A program made the position numbers and the translations under genes. Of a stretch of 64,000 bases of DNA, positions 26,561 to 38,095 are shown in pieces. The notes beneath the pieces are model-generated. The model was not told where the DNA came from, did no database searches, and saw nothing but the letters and a program-made list of their open reading frames with translations. This DNA comes from Azospirillum baldaniorum (GTDB lineage Bacteria; Pseudomonadota; Alphaproteobacteria; Azospirillales; Azospirillaceae), in the NCBI RefSeq assembly GCF_003119195.2, contig NZ_CP022254.1:665501-729500 (forward strand). The letters run 5' to 3'. The number at the start of each line of letters is the position of its first letter. Position 1 is the stretch's first letter.

Positions 26561-27117
26561 GGCACCCCTCCGTGCCGGCTGAACAGAAGGCCGCCGCGGT
26601 AGACGTAGGCCAGCCCCGACAGCACCGTCGTCGCGGCGCAGACCCAGATCAGCAGGGGCACCAGCTCCCGCCCGAACAGGTGGAAGTCGGGCAGGCCCAG
26701 CCCCGCCGGGGCCAGCACCGCCGCCGCCAGCGCAAGCTGCACCGCCGTATTGATCTTGCTGACATAGAGCGGCTGCATCGCCAGCGACTCCTTCAGCGTG
26801 TAGAGCAGCATCACCCCACCGACGATCATCAGGTCGCGAAACACCACCAGGATGACCAGCCACAGCGGCAGCACGCCGATGTGGCCCAGCGAGACGTAGA
26901 CGCTGACCAGCAGCGCCTTGTCGGCGATCGGGTCGAGATAGGCGCCGAGCACCGTGCGGGCGCGGAACATGCGGGCCACCGCGCCGTCCACGGCGTCGGA
27001 GACCCCCGCCCCGACGAACAGCCAGAAGGCGACCCCCAGCTCCCCGGCCAGGATGAAGTAGACGGCGACCGGCACCACCAGGATGCGGCCGAAGGTGATG
27101 ATGTTCGGGATGCTCAC
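26557..27117 (-). CDS. CDP-alcohol phosphatidyltransferase family protein
   Basis: 186 residues with four to five membrane helices. It carries the full active-site motif, D-x2-DG-x2-AR then G-x3-D-x3-D (DAVDGAVAR ... GAYLDPIAD, about residues 40-66). It transfers a phosphatidyl group from CDP-diacylglycerol to an alcohol. The closest names are phosphatidylglycerophosphate synthase (PgsA) or a bacterial cardiolipin synthase of this family; the sequence alone does not decide. It is coupled to the AI-2E permease gene downstream and preceded by the DUF2066 gene. Confidence 0.88.
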   Translation of the reverse strand: MSIPNIITFGRILVVPVAVYFILAGELGVAFWLFVGAGVSDAVDGAVARMFRARTVLGAYLDPIADKALLVSVYVSLGHIGVLPLWLVILVVFRDLMIVGGVMLLYTLKESLAMQPLYVSKINTAVQLALAAAVLAPAGLGLPDFHLFGRELVPLLIWVCAATTVLSGLAYVYRGGLLFSRHGGVP

Positions 27118-27220
27118 CGCGGTGCCTTCTGCCGTTGTCCCTTGCGCCGGCGCCCCGTCAAGGGCCGGTCCCGGCCCGTCTGTAACGCCGCCACGCCCTC
27201 GACCGTCACGCCCTCAGCTG

Positions 27221-28660
27221 TCACTGGCGCGCCGTGCCAGCCGGCAGCGTGCCCAGAATGCGCGGCGGCGCCCCCGGTGCCGCCTGCGGTGCGCCGACCG
27301 GCGCCGGCGCCACGCCGGGATAGGCCGACGGCGCGGCGGTGGCCGGCGAGAAGGCGGACGGAGTCACCGGGACGGACGCCGGAGACGCCGCGGCGGGCTG
27401 CGCCAGGGACGACGCCCCGGCGCCCTTCGCCAGCACCTGGAGCTGCCATTCCGGCGTGGGCGCGACCGGCGGGAGCGGCTGGCCCGGAACGGGCACCGGA
27501 ACCGGTGCTGCGACCGCCCCGGTGCGGGCAAGGCCGAGGTCGCGGCGGGCCAGCGCCTGGCGCAGCCGCTCCACGTCGCCGCGGTGGGTCAGCGCGACCA
27601 GCGCTTCGTAGCGGCTGATCGACAGCACGTCGGTGCGCGTCACGGCGTTGACCAAGCCCAGCCGCTTGCGCGTCTCCACCCAGTCGTTGAGGCTGGCCAG
27701 CGGCACGCGCACCAGCGTCGACTGCTCCGGCCCGCTCGCCACGGTGTTGTCGCGGCGGTAGGATTCGTCAATGGCGGCCGACACGAAGGTCGTCGCGCGG
27801 GTCAGGAAGTCGCCGGCCCGGTCGGCCATGTCGGCCTTCACGTTGACCGTCTGCTGGTCCCGCGCGCCGTCGGGCGTGTAGTGGGTCACCTCGACCGCCA
27901 GCGGACGGCCGAGATCCAAACCGCCCGCCGGCAGGTCGGTCTTGGCGACGACCACGCCGCCGGCGTTGTAGCGCTGGGCGATGCGGGCCAACGCCTCGGG
28001 ATCGCCGGACAGCGCCTCGTTCACGCCGATGGCGGAAATGTCGGCCAACTCCCCGTCGGGAACGACCAGCGGCACCAGCGAGGCGCCGGCCGGACGGCCC
28101 TCCCAGGCCTCGCGCCAGTCGGTGCGGTCCTCCCACAGCACGGGGCGACCGTCCACGACGGTGACCGGCAGGATCACGTAGGGCCGGGCCGGCGGCTCGA
28201 CATACTGCTGGCCGCCGCCGGCCAGCGTCTCGCGCACCGGGTTGGGGCGGAAGCGCACGGTGATGCTGCCGACATAGCGGGTGGCCGACACCTTCTCGTC
28301 GTCGATCTCGAAGCCCTGGACCAGCCGGGCGAGTTCGATGTCCGACACCCGCGGCACGCTGCTGGCGGTGGGGACGAGGCGCTTGTAAAGCTCCGCCCAG
28401 GCCTTCACCTGCGCGTCGCGGATCGCCTGATCGCGGGCGGCGTTGGCGTTGGCGGCGCTGACGTCCACCTTCACGCCCGACACGGTGAAGGGGTCCGCCG
28501 CCGGAACCGCTGCGGGCGCCATCCCAGATGTTACCGGAGCCGCCACCGCGGGTGGAGCGGCGCCGGTCACCTGCGCGTCCACGGGGCCGGCCGGAACGGC
28601 CAGGGCCACGGTGATGGCGGCGAAGCCCGCAAACAGCGGCGCATGGCGGCGGTGGAGCAT
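27221..28660 (-). CDS. DUF2066 domain-containing exported protein
   Basis: 479 residues. The N-terminus is a signal peptide (GFAAITVALAVPAGPVDAQ). The DUF2066 domain follows, starting near FTVSGVKVDVSAANANAARDQAI, a segment found in this family, and continues with YVEPPARPYVILPVTVVDG. The C-terminal ~130 residues are Pro/Ala-rich and probably disordered. The function is unknown. It is the first gene of a leftward operon with the phosphatidyltransferase, AI-2E permease and hdaA, and divergent from purM. Confidence 0.85.
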   Translation of the reverse strand: MLHRRHAPLFAGFAAITVALAVPAGPVDAQVTGAAPPAVAAPVTSGMAPAAVPAADPFTVSGVKVDVSAANANAARDQAIRDAQVKAWAELYKRLVPTASSVPRVSDIELARLVQGFEIDDEKVSATRYVGSITVRFRPNPVRETLAGGGQQYVEPPARPYVILPVTVVDGRPVLWEDRTDWREAWEGRPAGASLVPLVVPDGELADISAIGVNEALSGDPEALARIAQRYNAGGVVVAKTDLPAGGLDLGRPLAVEVTHYTPDGARDQQTVNVKADMADRAGDFLTRATTFVSAAIDESYRRDNTVASGPEQSTLVRVPLASLNDWVETRKRLGLVNAVTRTDVLSISRYEALVALTHRGDVERLRQALARRDLGLARTGAVAAPVPVPVPGQPLPPVAPTPEWQLQVLAKGAGASSLAQPAAASPASVPVTPSAFSPATAAPSAYPGVAPAPVGAPQAAPGAPPRILGTLPAGTARQ

Positions 28661-28816
28661 TGCAAAGCCTTCCGATTCGAGTATGTTCGGCCCGTTCCCT
28701 TATGACCCGGCCCAAAATGACCCGGTTCAGGTGGCCCAGGTATATAGCTCAGCCCAAGCGAGGATACCATCAGCACCCAGTCTAATAACACGTCCGACGC
28801 CTACAAGCAGGCCGGC

Positions 28817-29838
<1,022 letters not shown>

Positions 29839-29851
<13 letters not shown>

Positions 29852-30507
29852 CGTCCAACGCGCTGAAGGTTGGGGTCCTGATCTCCGGGCGCGGCAGCAA
29901 TTTGCAGGCGTTGATCGACGCCTGCGCCGCCCCGGGCTTTCCGGCGGACATCGCTCTGGTGCTCTCCAACAAGGCCGACGCCTACGGGTTGGAGCGCGCC
30001 ACCACCGCCGGAGTCCCGGTCGCCGTGGTCAGCCACCGCGACTTCCCCGGCGACAAGCGCGCCTTCGAAGAGGCCATGGACGCGCGCCTGCGCGAGGCGG
30101 GCGTCGAGCTGGTCTGTCTGGCCGGCTTCATGCGGCTGCTGTCGCCCTGGTTCGTCGAGCGCTGGCACGACCGGATGATCAACATCCACCCGTCGCTCCT
30201 GCCCTCCTTCAAGGGATTGGACACCCACCAGCGGGCGCTGGACGCCGGGGTGCGCTTCCACGGCTGCACCGTCCATTACGTGCGCACGGAGATGGACGAG
30301 GGGCCGATCATCGCCCAGGCCGCGGTCCCGGTCCTGCCCGGCGACGACGCCGACCGGCTGTCCGCCCGCGTGCTGGAGGCCGAGCACCGGCTCTATCCCC
30401 AGGCGCTGCGCCTGATCGCCGAGGGCCGCGCCCGTGTCGAGAATGGCCGGGTTGCCCTGTCAGGCCCGGCGGCGGACCTGCCGACGCTCATCAACCCGCC
30501 GGCCTGA
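29839..30507 (+). CDS. purN: Phosphoribosylglycinamide formyltransferase
   Basis: 222 residues. PurN moves a formyl group from 10-formyl-tetrahydrofolate to GAR. It shows the N-terminal phosphoribosyl site [17 protein letters not shown], the catalytic Asn/His/Asp set ([28 protein letters not shown]), and normal length. It starts inside the last codons of purM (13-base overlap), so the two are translationally coupled. The C-terminal ~20 residues (beyond [10 protein letters not shown]) are less conserved. Confidence 0.96.
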
Positions 30508-30606
30508 GCGCCCCAAAGGCGCCCATCGGCCAAGCGGAACCCTTGCCGCAACCGTCCGCGCTCCCCACATTCTCCGCCGGAACCATAACAGGGGAGGCAG
30601 AGGGCG

Positions 30607-30756
30607 ATGGCGGTTACGGAACACGGCCACAATCCGGTCAGCGAGGATGTCGTCCGCCGCCACGAGGCGGGCTGGCACGCCTTCACCCGCTTCTTGACGC
30701 TGGCGACCGCGGGCGTGATCGCCGTGCTGGTCTTCATGGCGATCTTCCTGGTCTGA
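30607..30756 (+). CDS. aa3-type cytochrome c oxidase subunit IV
   Basis: 49 residues, too short for many gene finders. The N-terminus is polar (MAVTEHGHNPVSEDVVRRH), followed by the family pattern W-x2-FTRFLT and one membrane helix ending VFMAIFLV. This matches the small alphaproteobacterial subunit IV of aa3 cytochrome oxidases (COX4_pro_2). GGGAGG and AGAGGG lie just upstream of the ATG. No other oxidase gene is nearby, so the subunit is encoded away from its complex, next to purN. Confidence 0.85.
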   Translation: MAVTEHGHNPVSEDVVRRHEAGWHAFTRFLTLATAGVIAVLVFMAIFLV

Positions 30757-30798
30757 CAGCCTTTTCAAGCGGCCAGCCGGAACACCGTGGCGGGGCGC

Positions 30799-31278
30799 TT
30801 ACGCCCCGTCCGGCAGACGGCCGAGCAGCAGGTCGCGCATTTCGCCGACCAGGGCGTCCACCTGCTCCTCCCACGTCTCGGTGCCGCCCTGGATGGCGTG
30901 CATGACGTGGGTGGCGAGGTGGATCAGCGCGGCGCGCACGCAATCCTCGGCCGGGAAATCCAGCCCCACCGTGTCCTGAAGGAACTGTCCGAGCTGGTCG
31001 GCGGAATTCCAGGGATGGACGACCACCGTGTCGAAGCCGCTGGTCCCCAGGAACACGGCGTTCAGGGCCGTGGCCTGCGCGTTGATCGCGTCGATGGCCG
31101 CGTCCTGCTCGACGTTGCCGCGCAGCACCTCCTGGAAGGCCGCCAGGCACTGGTCGACGTAGCCGCGCACCAGCAGTTCCACCACGCCCGGATCGCTCAG
31201 GTCGTTCCTGCCCTTCACGAGGGGCGGCAGCGGTTCCAGCAAGGCCGCGACGATCGGCTTGACGTCGGGATTTTCCAT
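30799..31278 (-). CDS. Hypothetical protein of unknown function
   Basis: 159 residues starting MENPDVKPIVAALLEPLPPL. It is soluble, acidic and predicted mainly helical, with no signal peptide or recognised motif. The ATG at 31278 is preceded by TAGGAG at 10 bases; the frame is open another 60 codons upstream but that part has shadow-like composition. It is downstream of ndk on the same strand, with a terminator between, so it probably has its own promoter. No function is assigned. Confidence 0.72.
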   Translation of the reverse strand: MENPDVKPIVAALLEPLPPLVKGRNDLSDPGVVELLVRGYVDQCLAAFQEVLRGNVEQDAAIDAINAQATALNAVFLGTSGFDTVVVHPWNSADQLGQFLQDTVGLDFPAEDCVRAALIHLATHVMHAIQGGTETWEEQVDALVGEMRDLLLGRLPDGA

Positions 31279-31390
31279 GGCGGGGGTACTCCTAGCGGTA
31301 GAATCCCCGAATACTCGACTTCGCCACGCCTGTCCACGTCGCCGTGACCCGGCGCGGGCGACAAGTTGCGGGCGGAAGGCCCTGAATCGA

Positions 31391-31419
31391 AAAGGGCCGC
31401 CCCGGTCGGGACGGCCCTT
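31391..31419 (-). terminator. Intrinsic terminator after ndk
   Basis: Read on the minus strand, AAGGGCCGTCCC pairs with GGGGCGGCCCTT (one mismatch) and is followed by TTTTC. It lies just beyond the ndk stop and separates it from the downstream hypothetical gene. Confidence 0.8.
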
Positions 31420-31450
31420 CGCGCAAGACTGCGACGCGGAAGACCCGCGA

Positions 31451-31873
31451 TCAGCCAACCAGCTCGATGCCGGCGAAGAAGAAGGCGATCTCCTGCGCGG
31501 CGGTCTCCGGAGCGTCCGAACCGTGCACCGAGTTGGCCTCGATCGACTCGGCGAACTCCTTGCGGATGGTGCCCTCGGCGGCGTTGGCCGGGTTGGTGGC
31601 GCCCATGATCTCGCGGTTGCGGGCGATGGCGTTCTCGCCTTCCAGAACCTGGAGCACGACCGGGCCGGAGATCATGAAGGAGACGAGGTCGTTGAAGAAC
31701 GGACGCTCGCGATGCACGCCGTAGAACTGCTCGGCCTGGGCCTTGGACAGCTGGACGCGCTTCTGCGCGACGATGCGCAGGCCGCCGTCCTCGAACTTGG
31801 CGTTGATCTTGCCGGTCAGGTTGCGGCGGGTGGCATCGGGCTTGATGATCGAGAGGGTGCGTTCGACGGCCAT
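31451..31873 (-). CDS. ndk: Nucleoside diphosphate kinase
   Basis: 140 residues, full length. It starts [14 protein letters not shown] and carries the catalytic His in the [10 protein letters not shown] motif, followed by EIAFFFAG. It balances nucleoside triphosphate pools by a ping-pong phosphohistidine mechanism in the cytoplasm. A terminator follows directly, so it is likely monocistronic. Confidence 0.98.
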   Translation of the reverse strand: MAVERTLSIIKPDATRRNLTGKINAKFEDGGLRIVAQKRVQLSKAQAEQFYGVHRERPFFNDLVSFMISGPVVLQVLEGENAIARNREIMGATNPANAAEGTIRKEFAESIEANSVHGSDAPETAAQEIAFFFAGIELVG

Positions 31874-32088
31874 GGCGGTGGGCTCCTGCTGGAAATGCGT
31901 TATGGGCGCCGCTGGTTTGGCCGGGGCGCCGGTTGCGCGGGGTTATATAGGCGCTTTTCGGCCACGGCAACCGCTTCGTGAGGCCGGTTCGTGAGGCCGC
32001 GCCGCGTCGCTTCGCGCGGCTGCCATGAAGGGTTGCCCCGCGGGTCCCGCTTCAAATCGCGGTTTCCCCGTGGTAAACCGGCGCCGAT

Positions 32089-33980
<1,892 letters not shown>

Positions 33981-33984
<4 letters not shown>

Positions 33985-34682
33985 GCGTGCCGCGCAACGT
34001 GGCCTTCACCGGAGCGGCCTCGCTCCCCGCCACCGTCGCCCGACGTGGGCGGCAGGACCATGGGGAGGAGCGGACCTCCGACGTCCTGGCCGCCTTCCGC
34101 GCCAACCTGCCGGAGGGGCGGGTGTCGCTGGGCGACCTGATCCAGGCGCTGGGCGACCGCTCTCTCGGCACCATCCTGCTGGCCCTGTCGCTGCCCACCA
34201 TCGCGCCGGTGCCGCTGGGCGTGTCCTGCCTGTTCGACCTGCCGATCCTGCTCTTCTCCGCCCAGATGGCCTTCGGCAAGCGCGGCGCCGCCCTGCCCGG
34301 CTGGATTCTGCGCCGCTCGGTCAGCCGCTCCCTCGCCGCCCGGATGATCGACAAGGCGATGCCGCGCCTGACCGCCATCGAGCGGATGCTGAAGCCGCGC
34401 CACAGCCGCTTCGCCAGCATCGACGGGGAACGCTGGTTCGGCGTGCTGGTGCTGCTTCTGTCGCTGACCTGCGTGGTGCCGCTGCCGCTGACCGGCTGGC
34501 TGCCCGGCTTCGCCCTGGTCCTGCTGTCGCTGGGGCTGATCGAGCGCGACGGGGCCGCGGTCGCGGTCAGCCTCGCCCTCACCGTGGCCGCCCTGGTCTT
34601 CTTCGCGCTGGTCGCCAGCAGCCTGTCCTACGCCGGCCAGACCCTGCTGGCCGCCACGTCATATCCCGCGTTCATGGCATAG
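33981..34682 (+). CDS. exoD: ExoD family membrane protein
   Basis: 233 residues of the ExoD family (exopolysaccharide synthesis, PF06055). The N-terminal soluble part contains TSDVLAAFRANLPEGRVSLGDLIQALGDRS, typical of ExoD. About four membrane helices follow, including LLALSLPTIAPVPLGV and VLVLLLSLTCVVPLPLTGWLPGF. ExoD affects exopolysaccharide and alkali tolerance in rhizobia; the molecular activity is unknown. It starts with a 4-base ATGA overlap on the ABC-F gene. Confidence 0.9.
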
Positions 34683-34825
34683 CTCCCGCCGCTTCGGCCG
34701 GTTGCGGGGGAACCCGGGATGCGACATAAGTGCGCTCTGGGATTGTTAGGTTCGGGACCCCCTGAGGCTCCAGCTTGTTTAGCCCCGGGGTAAAACGCTC
34801 AACAGCCAACGGCGAAAGGCCGATC

Positions 34826-35440
34826 ATGACACCAACGGAAATCACCGTCGCGGAGAAGCAGAAAAGCGGCAAGACGCCGCCGGCCGCGTGGCTTTTCTTC
34901 CAGCGTTGGTTGGCAAATCCCCTTTCCATGGGTTCCGTTACACCATCCTCGGGCGCGCTCTGCCGGCTGATCGGGGAGCAGGTGCTGTGCGGGCCGGATC
35001 AGGTCGTCGTGGAGTTCGGCGGCGGCACCGGCGCGATCACCAAGGCCCTGCTCCAGCGCGGCATTCCGGGCAACCGCATCTTCACCTTCGAGATCGACGA
35101 CCATCTGTCGCGCTTCCTGCGCGGCCATTACCCGGACGTCAACGTCGTCCATGACGACTGCCGCAAGGCCGCCGACATCCTCGGCCCGGAACTGGTCGGC
35201 AAGGTCGGCACGGTGGTGATCGGCATCCCCATGCTGAACCTGCCGATGCGCGCCCAGAAGGAGGTCGTGGAGGCCTGCTTCCGCATCCTGCCCGAAGGCG
35301 GGCGCTTCGTTCTCTACACCTACGGCCTCGTGTCGCCGCTGAACCAGCGTGCGCTGGGCGTCAAGGGCAAGCGGCTGGGTTTCACCCCGCTGAACGTCCC
35401 GCCGGCCTCCGTCTGGGGCTATTGGAAAGCCAAGCCCTAA
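34826..35440 (+). CDS. Phospholipid N-methyltransferase-like protein
   Basis: 204 residues, a Rossmann-type SAM-dependent methyltransferase. After a short N-terminus with a segment typical of bacterial PmtA-like enzymes (WLANPLSMGSVTPSSGALCR) comes the SAM motif VVEFGGGTGAITKALL. An acidic loop TFEIDDHLSRFL and DD in VVHDDCRKA follow. It likely methylates phosphatidylethanolamine toward phosphatidylcholine, or a related lipid; substrate specificity is inferred from similarity. The ATG at 34826 follows AAAGG at 6 bases. The stop codon lies inside the following terminator hairpin. Confidence 0.8.
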   Translation: MTPTEITVAEKQKSGKTPPAAWLFFQRWLANPLSMGSVTPSSGALCRLIGEQVLCGPDQVVVEFGGGTGAITKALLQRGIPGNRIFTFEIDDHLSRFLRGHYPDVNVVHDDCRKAADILGPELVGKVGTVVIGIPMLNLPMRAQKEVVEACFRILPEGGRFVLYTYGLVSPLNQRALGVKGKRLGFTPLNVPPASVWGYWKAKP

Positions 35441-35461
35441 AGCGAACTTCCGTTCGCTTTA
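35438..35461 (+). terminator. Terminator hairpin containing the stop codon
   Basis: A perfect 10-bp stem TAAAGCGAAC / GTTCGCTTTA with a 4-base loop. Its first three bases are the TAA stop of the methyltransferase gene. The A/T ends allow action in both directions. Confidence 0.75.
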
Positions 35462-35528
35462 GATTCACATCGCCTCATTCGCCGGCGGGCTTCGGCCGCA
35501 TGTGCGGCCGGGACCGCAGTCGCGATCC

Positions 35529-35550
35529 AAAGCGGATTGAAATCCGCTTT
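35529..35550 (-). terminator. Hairpin at the end of the SDR gene
   Basis: A 10-bp stem AAAGCGGATT / AATCCGCTTT around a 2-base loop, just outside the SDR stop, with the outer run of T/A placed to terminate leftward transcription. It resembles the neighbouring 35438-35461 hairpin in its AAAGCG end. Confidence 0.55.
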
Positions 35551-35561
35551 AATCCCCCCGA

Positions 35562-36323
35562 TCACTCCTTGCGCGGCGCCTGCCGCAGCAGGACATCCGT
35601 CAAGCCCACCGGCAGAGCCGCCAGCAGCCACACGGTGGCGGCCATCGGCCAGGGGAAGGCGATGCGCGCCTTGTTGCGGGCCAGCCCGCTCTTGATGACC
35701 TGGGCGGCGCGGTCCGTCTCCATCAGGAAGGGCATGGGGAAGCGGTTCACCGCGGTCATCCGGCTTTTCACGAAACCCGGACAGATCACCGTCACGCCGA
35801 TCCCCTGCCCCGCCAGATCGCCGCGCAGCGACTCGCCGTAGACCCGCACCGCCGCCTTGCTGGCGCAATAGGCGGGCGCGCCGGGCATGCCGCGGAAGCC
35901 GGCCAGCGAGGCCATCAGGGCGATCTGCCCGCGCCGCCGCGCCTGCATGCCGGGCAAGAGCGGGTGGACGCTGTTCAGCACGCCGTCCACATTCACCTGG
36001 AAGATGCGCCGCGCCTGCTCGGCGCTTTCCACGCCGCCCCCGGTCCCGGCGGAGATTCCGGCGTTGGCGATGACCAGATCGACTGGCGCGCGGGCGTCCA
36101 GCGCGCTCAGCCACGCCGCCATCGCCGCGCGGTCCGCCGCGTCGACCAGCGCCGTTTCCACCGCCGCCCCGGCGGCGCGGCAGCGCTCCGCCACCGCCTC
36201 CAGCCTTGCGGAGTCGCGCCCGCTCAGGGCCAGCGCGACTCCGGGGGCGGCGTAGGCACGGGCCAGCTCCTCCCCGATGCCGCTGGACGCCCCGGTGATG
36301 ACGATCGAGCGCGGATCGCGCAT
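35562..36323 (-). CDS. SDR family NAD(P)-dependent oxidoreductase
   Basis: 253 residues, classical short-chain dehydrogenase. The cofactor loop is TGASSGIG (10-17), NAG is at 87-89, and the catalytic Ser139, Tyr152 and Lys156 (YCASK) are all present. A short hydrophobic segment near the C-terminus (TVWLLAALPVGLTDVLL) suggests membrane association, as in some lipid-acting SDRs. The substrate is not known. It is convergent with the methyltransferase gene and divergent from yicC. Confidence 0.88.
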   Translation of the reverse strand: MRDPRSIVITGASSGIGEELARAYAAPGVALALSGRDSARLEAVAERCRAAGAAVETALVDAADRAAMAAWLSALDARAPVDLVIANAGISAGTGGGVESAEQARRIFQVNVDGVLNSVHPLLPGMQARRRGQIALMASLAGFRGMPGAPAYCASKAAVRVYGESLRGDLAGQGIGVTVICPGFVKSRMTAVNRFPMPFLMETDRAAQVIKSGLARNKARIAFPWPMAATVWLLAALPVGLTDVLLRQAPRKE

Positions 36324-36417
36324 GCCCCTTTCCCCCTTGTCCCTGACGCTTGTTGCCTTGGCCGCCCGACGCTATAACGTGAGCCTCCCGATCCCACAAA
36401 TACTCGTCGAGGCCGCT

Positions 36418-37314
36418 TTGCCCGCCCAACGCTCCGCCGTATCCAGCATGACCGGTTTCGCACGCGTGGACGGGCATGCCGACGGCTACAGTTGGACCTT
36501 CGAGGTGAAGAGCGTCAACGGGCGCAACCTCGACATCCGCTGCCGCCAGCCCGCCGGCTTCGACACGCTGGAGGCCGCCGCCCGCGCCGAGATTCCCAAG
36601 CGGCTGGCCCGCGGCAGCGTCAACCTGAACCTGACCGTCAACCGCAGCCAGTCGGTGTCGCAGCTCCGCATCAACCGCGAGCTTCTGGCTCAAGTGCTGG
36701 AGCTGGCGCGCGAGATCGAGGGCGCCGGGGCCGCCGCGCCGCGGCTCGATTCGCTGCTCGCCGTCCGCGGCATCATCGAGCCGGTGGAGGAGGACGAGGG
36801 CGACGCGCGGGAGCGGGTGGAGGCCGCGCTGAAGGCCGACCTCGGCCGGCTGATCGGCGAACTGGTCACCGCCCGCCTGTCGGAAGGGGCGCGTCTGGTC
36901 ACCGTCCTGAACGGCCATCTCGACGAGATCGAGCGGCTGATCACCGCCGCCGCCGCCTGCGCCAGCACCCAGCCCGAGGCTTTGCGCGAACGGCTGCGCA
37001 GCCAGGTCGCCGCCCTGCTCGACGCCGCCCCGGCCCTGCCGGAGGAGCGGCTCGCCCAGGAGGCCGCCATCCTGATCGCCAAGGCCGACGTGCGCGAGGA
37101 GATGGACCGCCTGCGCGCCCACATCCAGGCCGCCCGCGACATGCTGGCGGAGGGGGGCGCCATCGGCCGCCGCTTCGATTTCCTGTGCCAGGAATTCAAC
37201 CGCGAAGCCAACACCCTGTGCTCCAAGTCCGCCGACGTGGAGCTGACCCGCATCGGCCTGTCGCTGAAAGCCTCCATCGAGCAGCTTCGCGAGCAGGTCC
37301 AGAACATCGAGTGA
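36418..37314 (+). CDS. yicC: YicC family endoribonuclease
   Basis: 298 residues matching YicC. The N-terminal hallmark is SSMTGFARVDG, followed by WTFEVKSVNGRNLDIRCR. The C-terminal DUF1732 ends FDFLCQEFNREANTLCSKS ... TRIGLSLKASIEQLREQVQNIE. YicC proteins are RNases that cut specific RNAs and affect stationary-phase survival. The TTG at 36418, preceded by GAGG at 6 bases, gives the short extension (PAQRSAVSSMTGFA) usual in relatives. The ATG at 36448 is the alternative but has no ribosome site. gmk follows 11 bases on. Confidence 0.9.
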   Translation: MPAQRSAVSSMTGFARVDGHADGYSWTFEVKSVNGRNLDIRCRQPAGFDTLEAAARAEIPKRLARGSVNLNLTVNRSQSVSQLRINRELLAQVLELAREIEGAGAAAPRLDSLLAVRGIIEPVEEDEGDARERVEAALKADLGRLIGELVTARLSEGARLVTVLNGHLDEIERLITAAAACASTQPEALRERLRSQVAALLDAAPALPEERLAQEAAILIAKADVREEMDRLRAHIQAARDMLAEGGAIGRRFDFLCQEFNREANTLCSKSADVELTRIGLSLKASIEQLREQVQNIE

Positions 37315-37324
37315 CGCCCGACCC

Positions 37325-37972
37325 ATGCCCGAGACCATGAACACGAAGATCGCCCGGCGCGGCCTGATGCTCGTGCTGTCCTCCCCCTCCGGGGCGGGCA
37401 AGACCACCATTTCGCGTCGCCTTCTGGACCGCGACCCCGGCATCACCCTGTCGGTGTCCGTCACCACCCGGCCGATGCGCCCCGGCGAGCAGCCAGGCGT
37501 CCATTACTACTTCGTCGACATGCCGGAGTTCGACCGCATGGCCGGACAGGGCGAGCTTCTGGAGCACGCCCGCGTGTTCGGCAACTGCTACGGCACGCCG
37601 CGCCACGCCGTGGAGACCGCGCTGAGCGCCGGGCGCGACGTGCTGTTCGACATCGACTGGCAGGGCATGCAGCAGCTGGCGGCCAACGCCCGCGCCGATC
37701 TGGTCAGCGTCTTCGTCCTGCCGCCTTCGGGCACCGAGCTGGAGCGCCGCCTGCACTCCCGCGGCCAGGACTCGGCGGAGGTGATCGCCCAGCGCATGGC
37801 CAAGGCGTCGGACGAGATCAGCCACTGGGGCGAATACGATTACGTGATCGTCAACAACGACGTGGACGAGAGCGTGCAGGCGGTTCAGGCCATCCTGCGC
37901 GCCGAGCGGCTGCGCCGGACGCGGCAGGTCGGGATGCCGGCCTTTGTGGAGAGCGTGCAGGCGGCGCTGTAA
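37325..37972 (+). CDS. gmk: Guanylate kinase
   Basis: 215 residues with the P-loop SSPSGAGKTT (19-28), the GMP-binding loop VSVTTRPMRPGE and the lid region. It converts GMP to GDP using ATP. The yicC-gmk order with about 10 bases between is common in Alphaproteobacteria. A short N-terminal extension (PETMNTKIARR) precedes the usual start of the domain; a second ATG at codon 5 could also be used. Confidence 0.97.
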   Translation: MPETMNTKIARRGLMLVLSSPSGAGKTTISRRLLDRDPGITLSVSVTTRPMRPGEQPGVHYYFVDMPEFDRMAGQGELLEHARVFGNCYGTPRHAVETALSAGRDVLFDIDWQGMQQLAANARADLVSVFVLPPSGTELERRLHSRGQDSAEVIAQRMAKASDEISHWGEYDYVIVNNDVDESVQAVQAILRAERLRRTRQVGMPAFVESVQAAL

Positions 37973-37975
37973 GGC

Positions 37976-38092
37976 GGCGTACTGCCCCCACCCTTCCCAC
38001 GCTCCGCGTGGGCCCCTTCCCTCCCCCGCTTCGCAGGGGAGGGAGATTTGCCCCCTCCCCTGCGAAGCGGGGAGGGTTAGGGAGGGGGCAAG
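37976..38092. repeat. C/G-rich palindromic element between gmk and rsmA
   Basis: The main arms are CCCTCCCCCGCTTCGCAGGGG plus AGGG (38019-38043) and their near-perfect complement (38053-38076). They are flanked by CTGCCCCCACCCTTCCC and TTAGGGAGGGGGCAAGG, which pair as outer arms. It separates two convergent genes and may end both transcripts. The same modules recur elsewhere in the window. Confidence 0.85.
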
Positions 38093-38095
38093 GAC

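Noticed and set aside
26561..26863. N-terminal extension of the AI-2E permease frame
   Set aside because: The extra 101 codons lie wholly inside the phosphatidyltransferase gene in another frame; the GTGA overlap at 26557-26560 gives the natural start.
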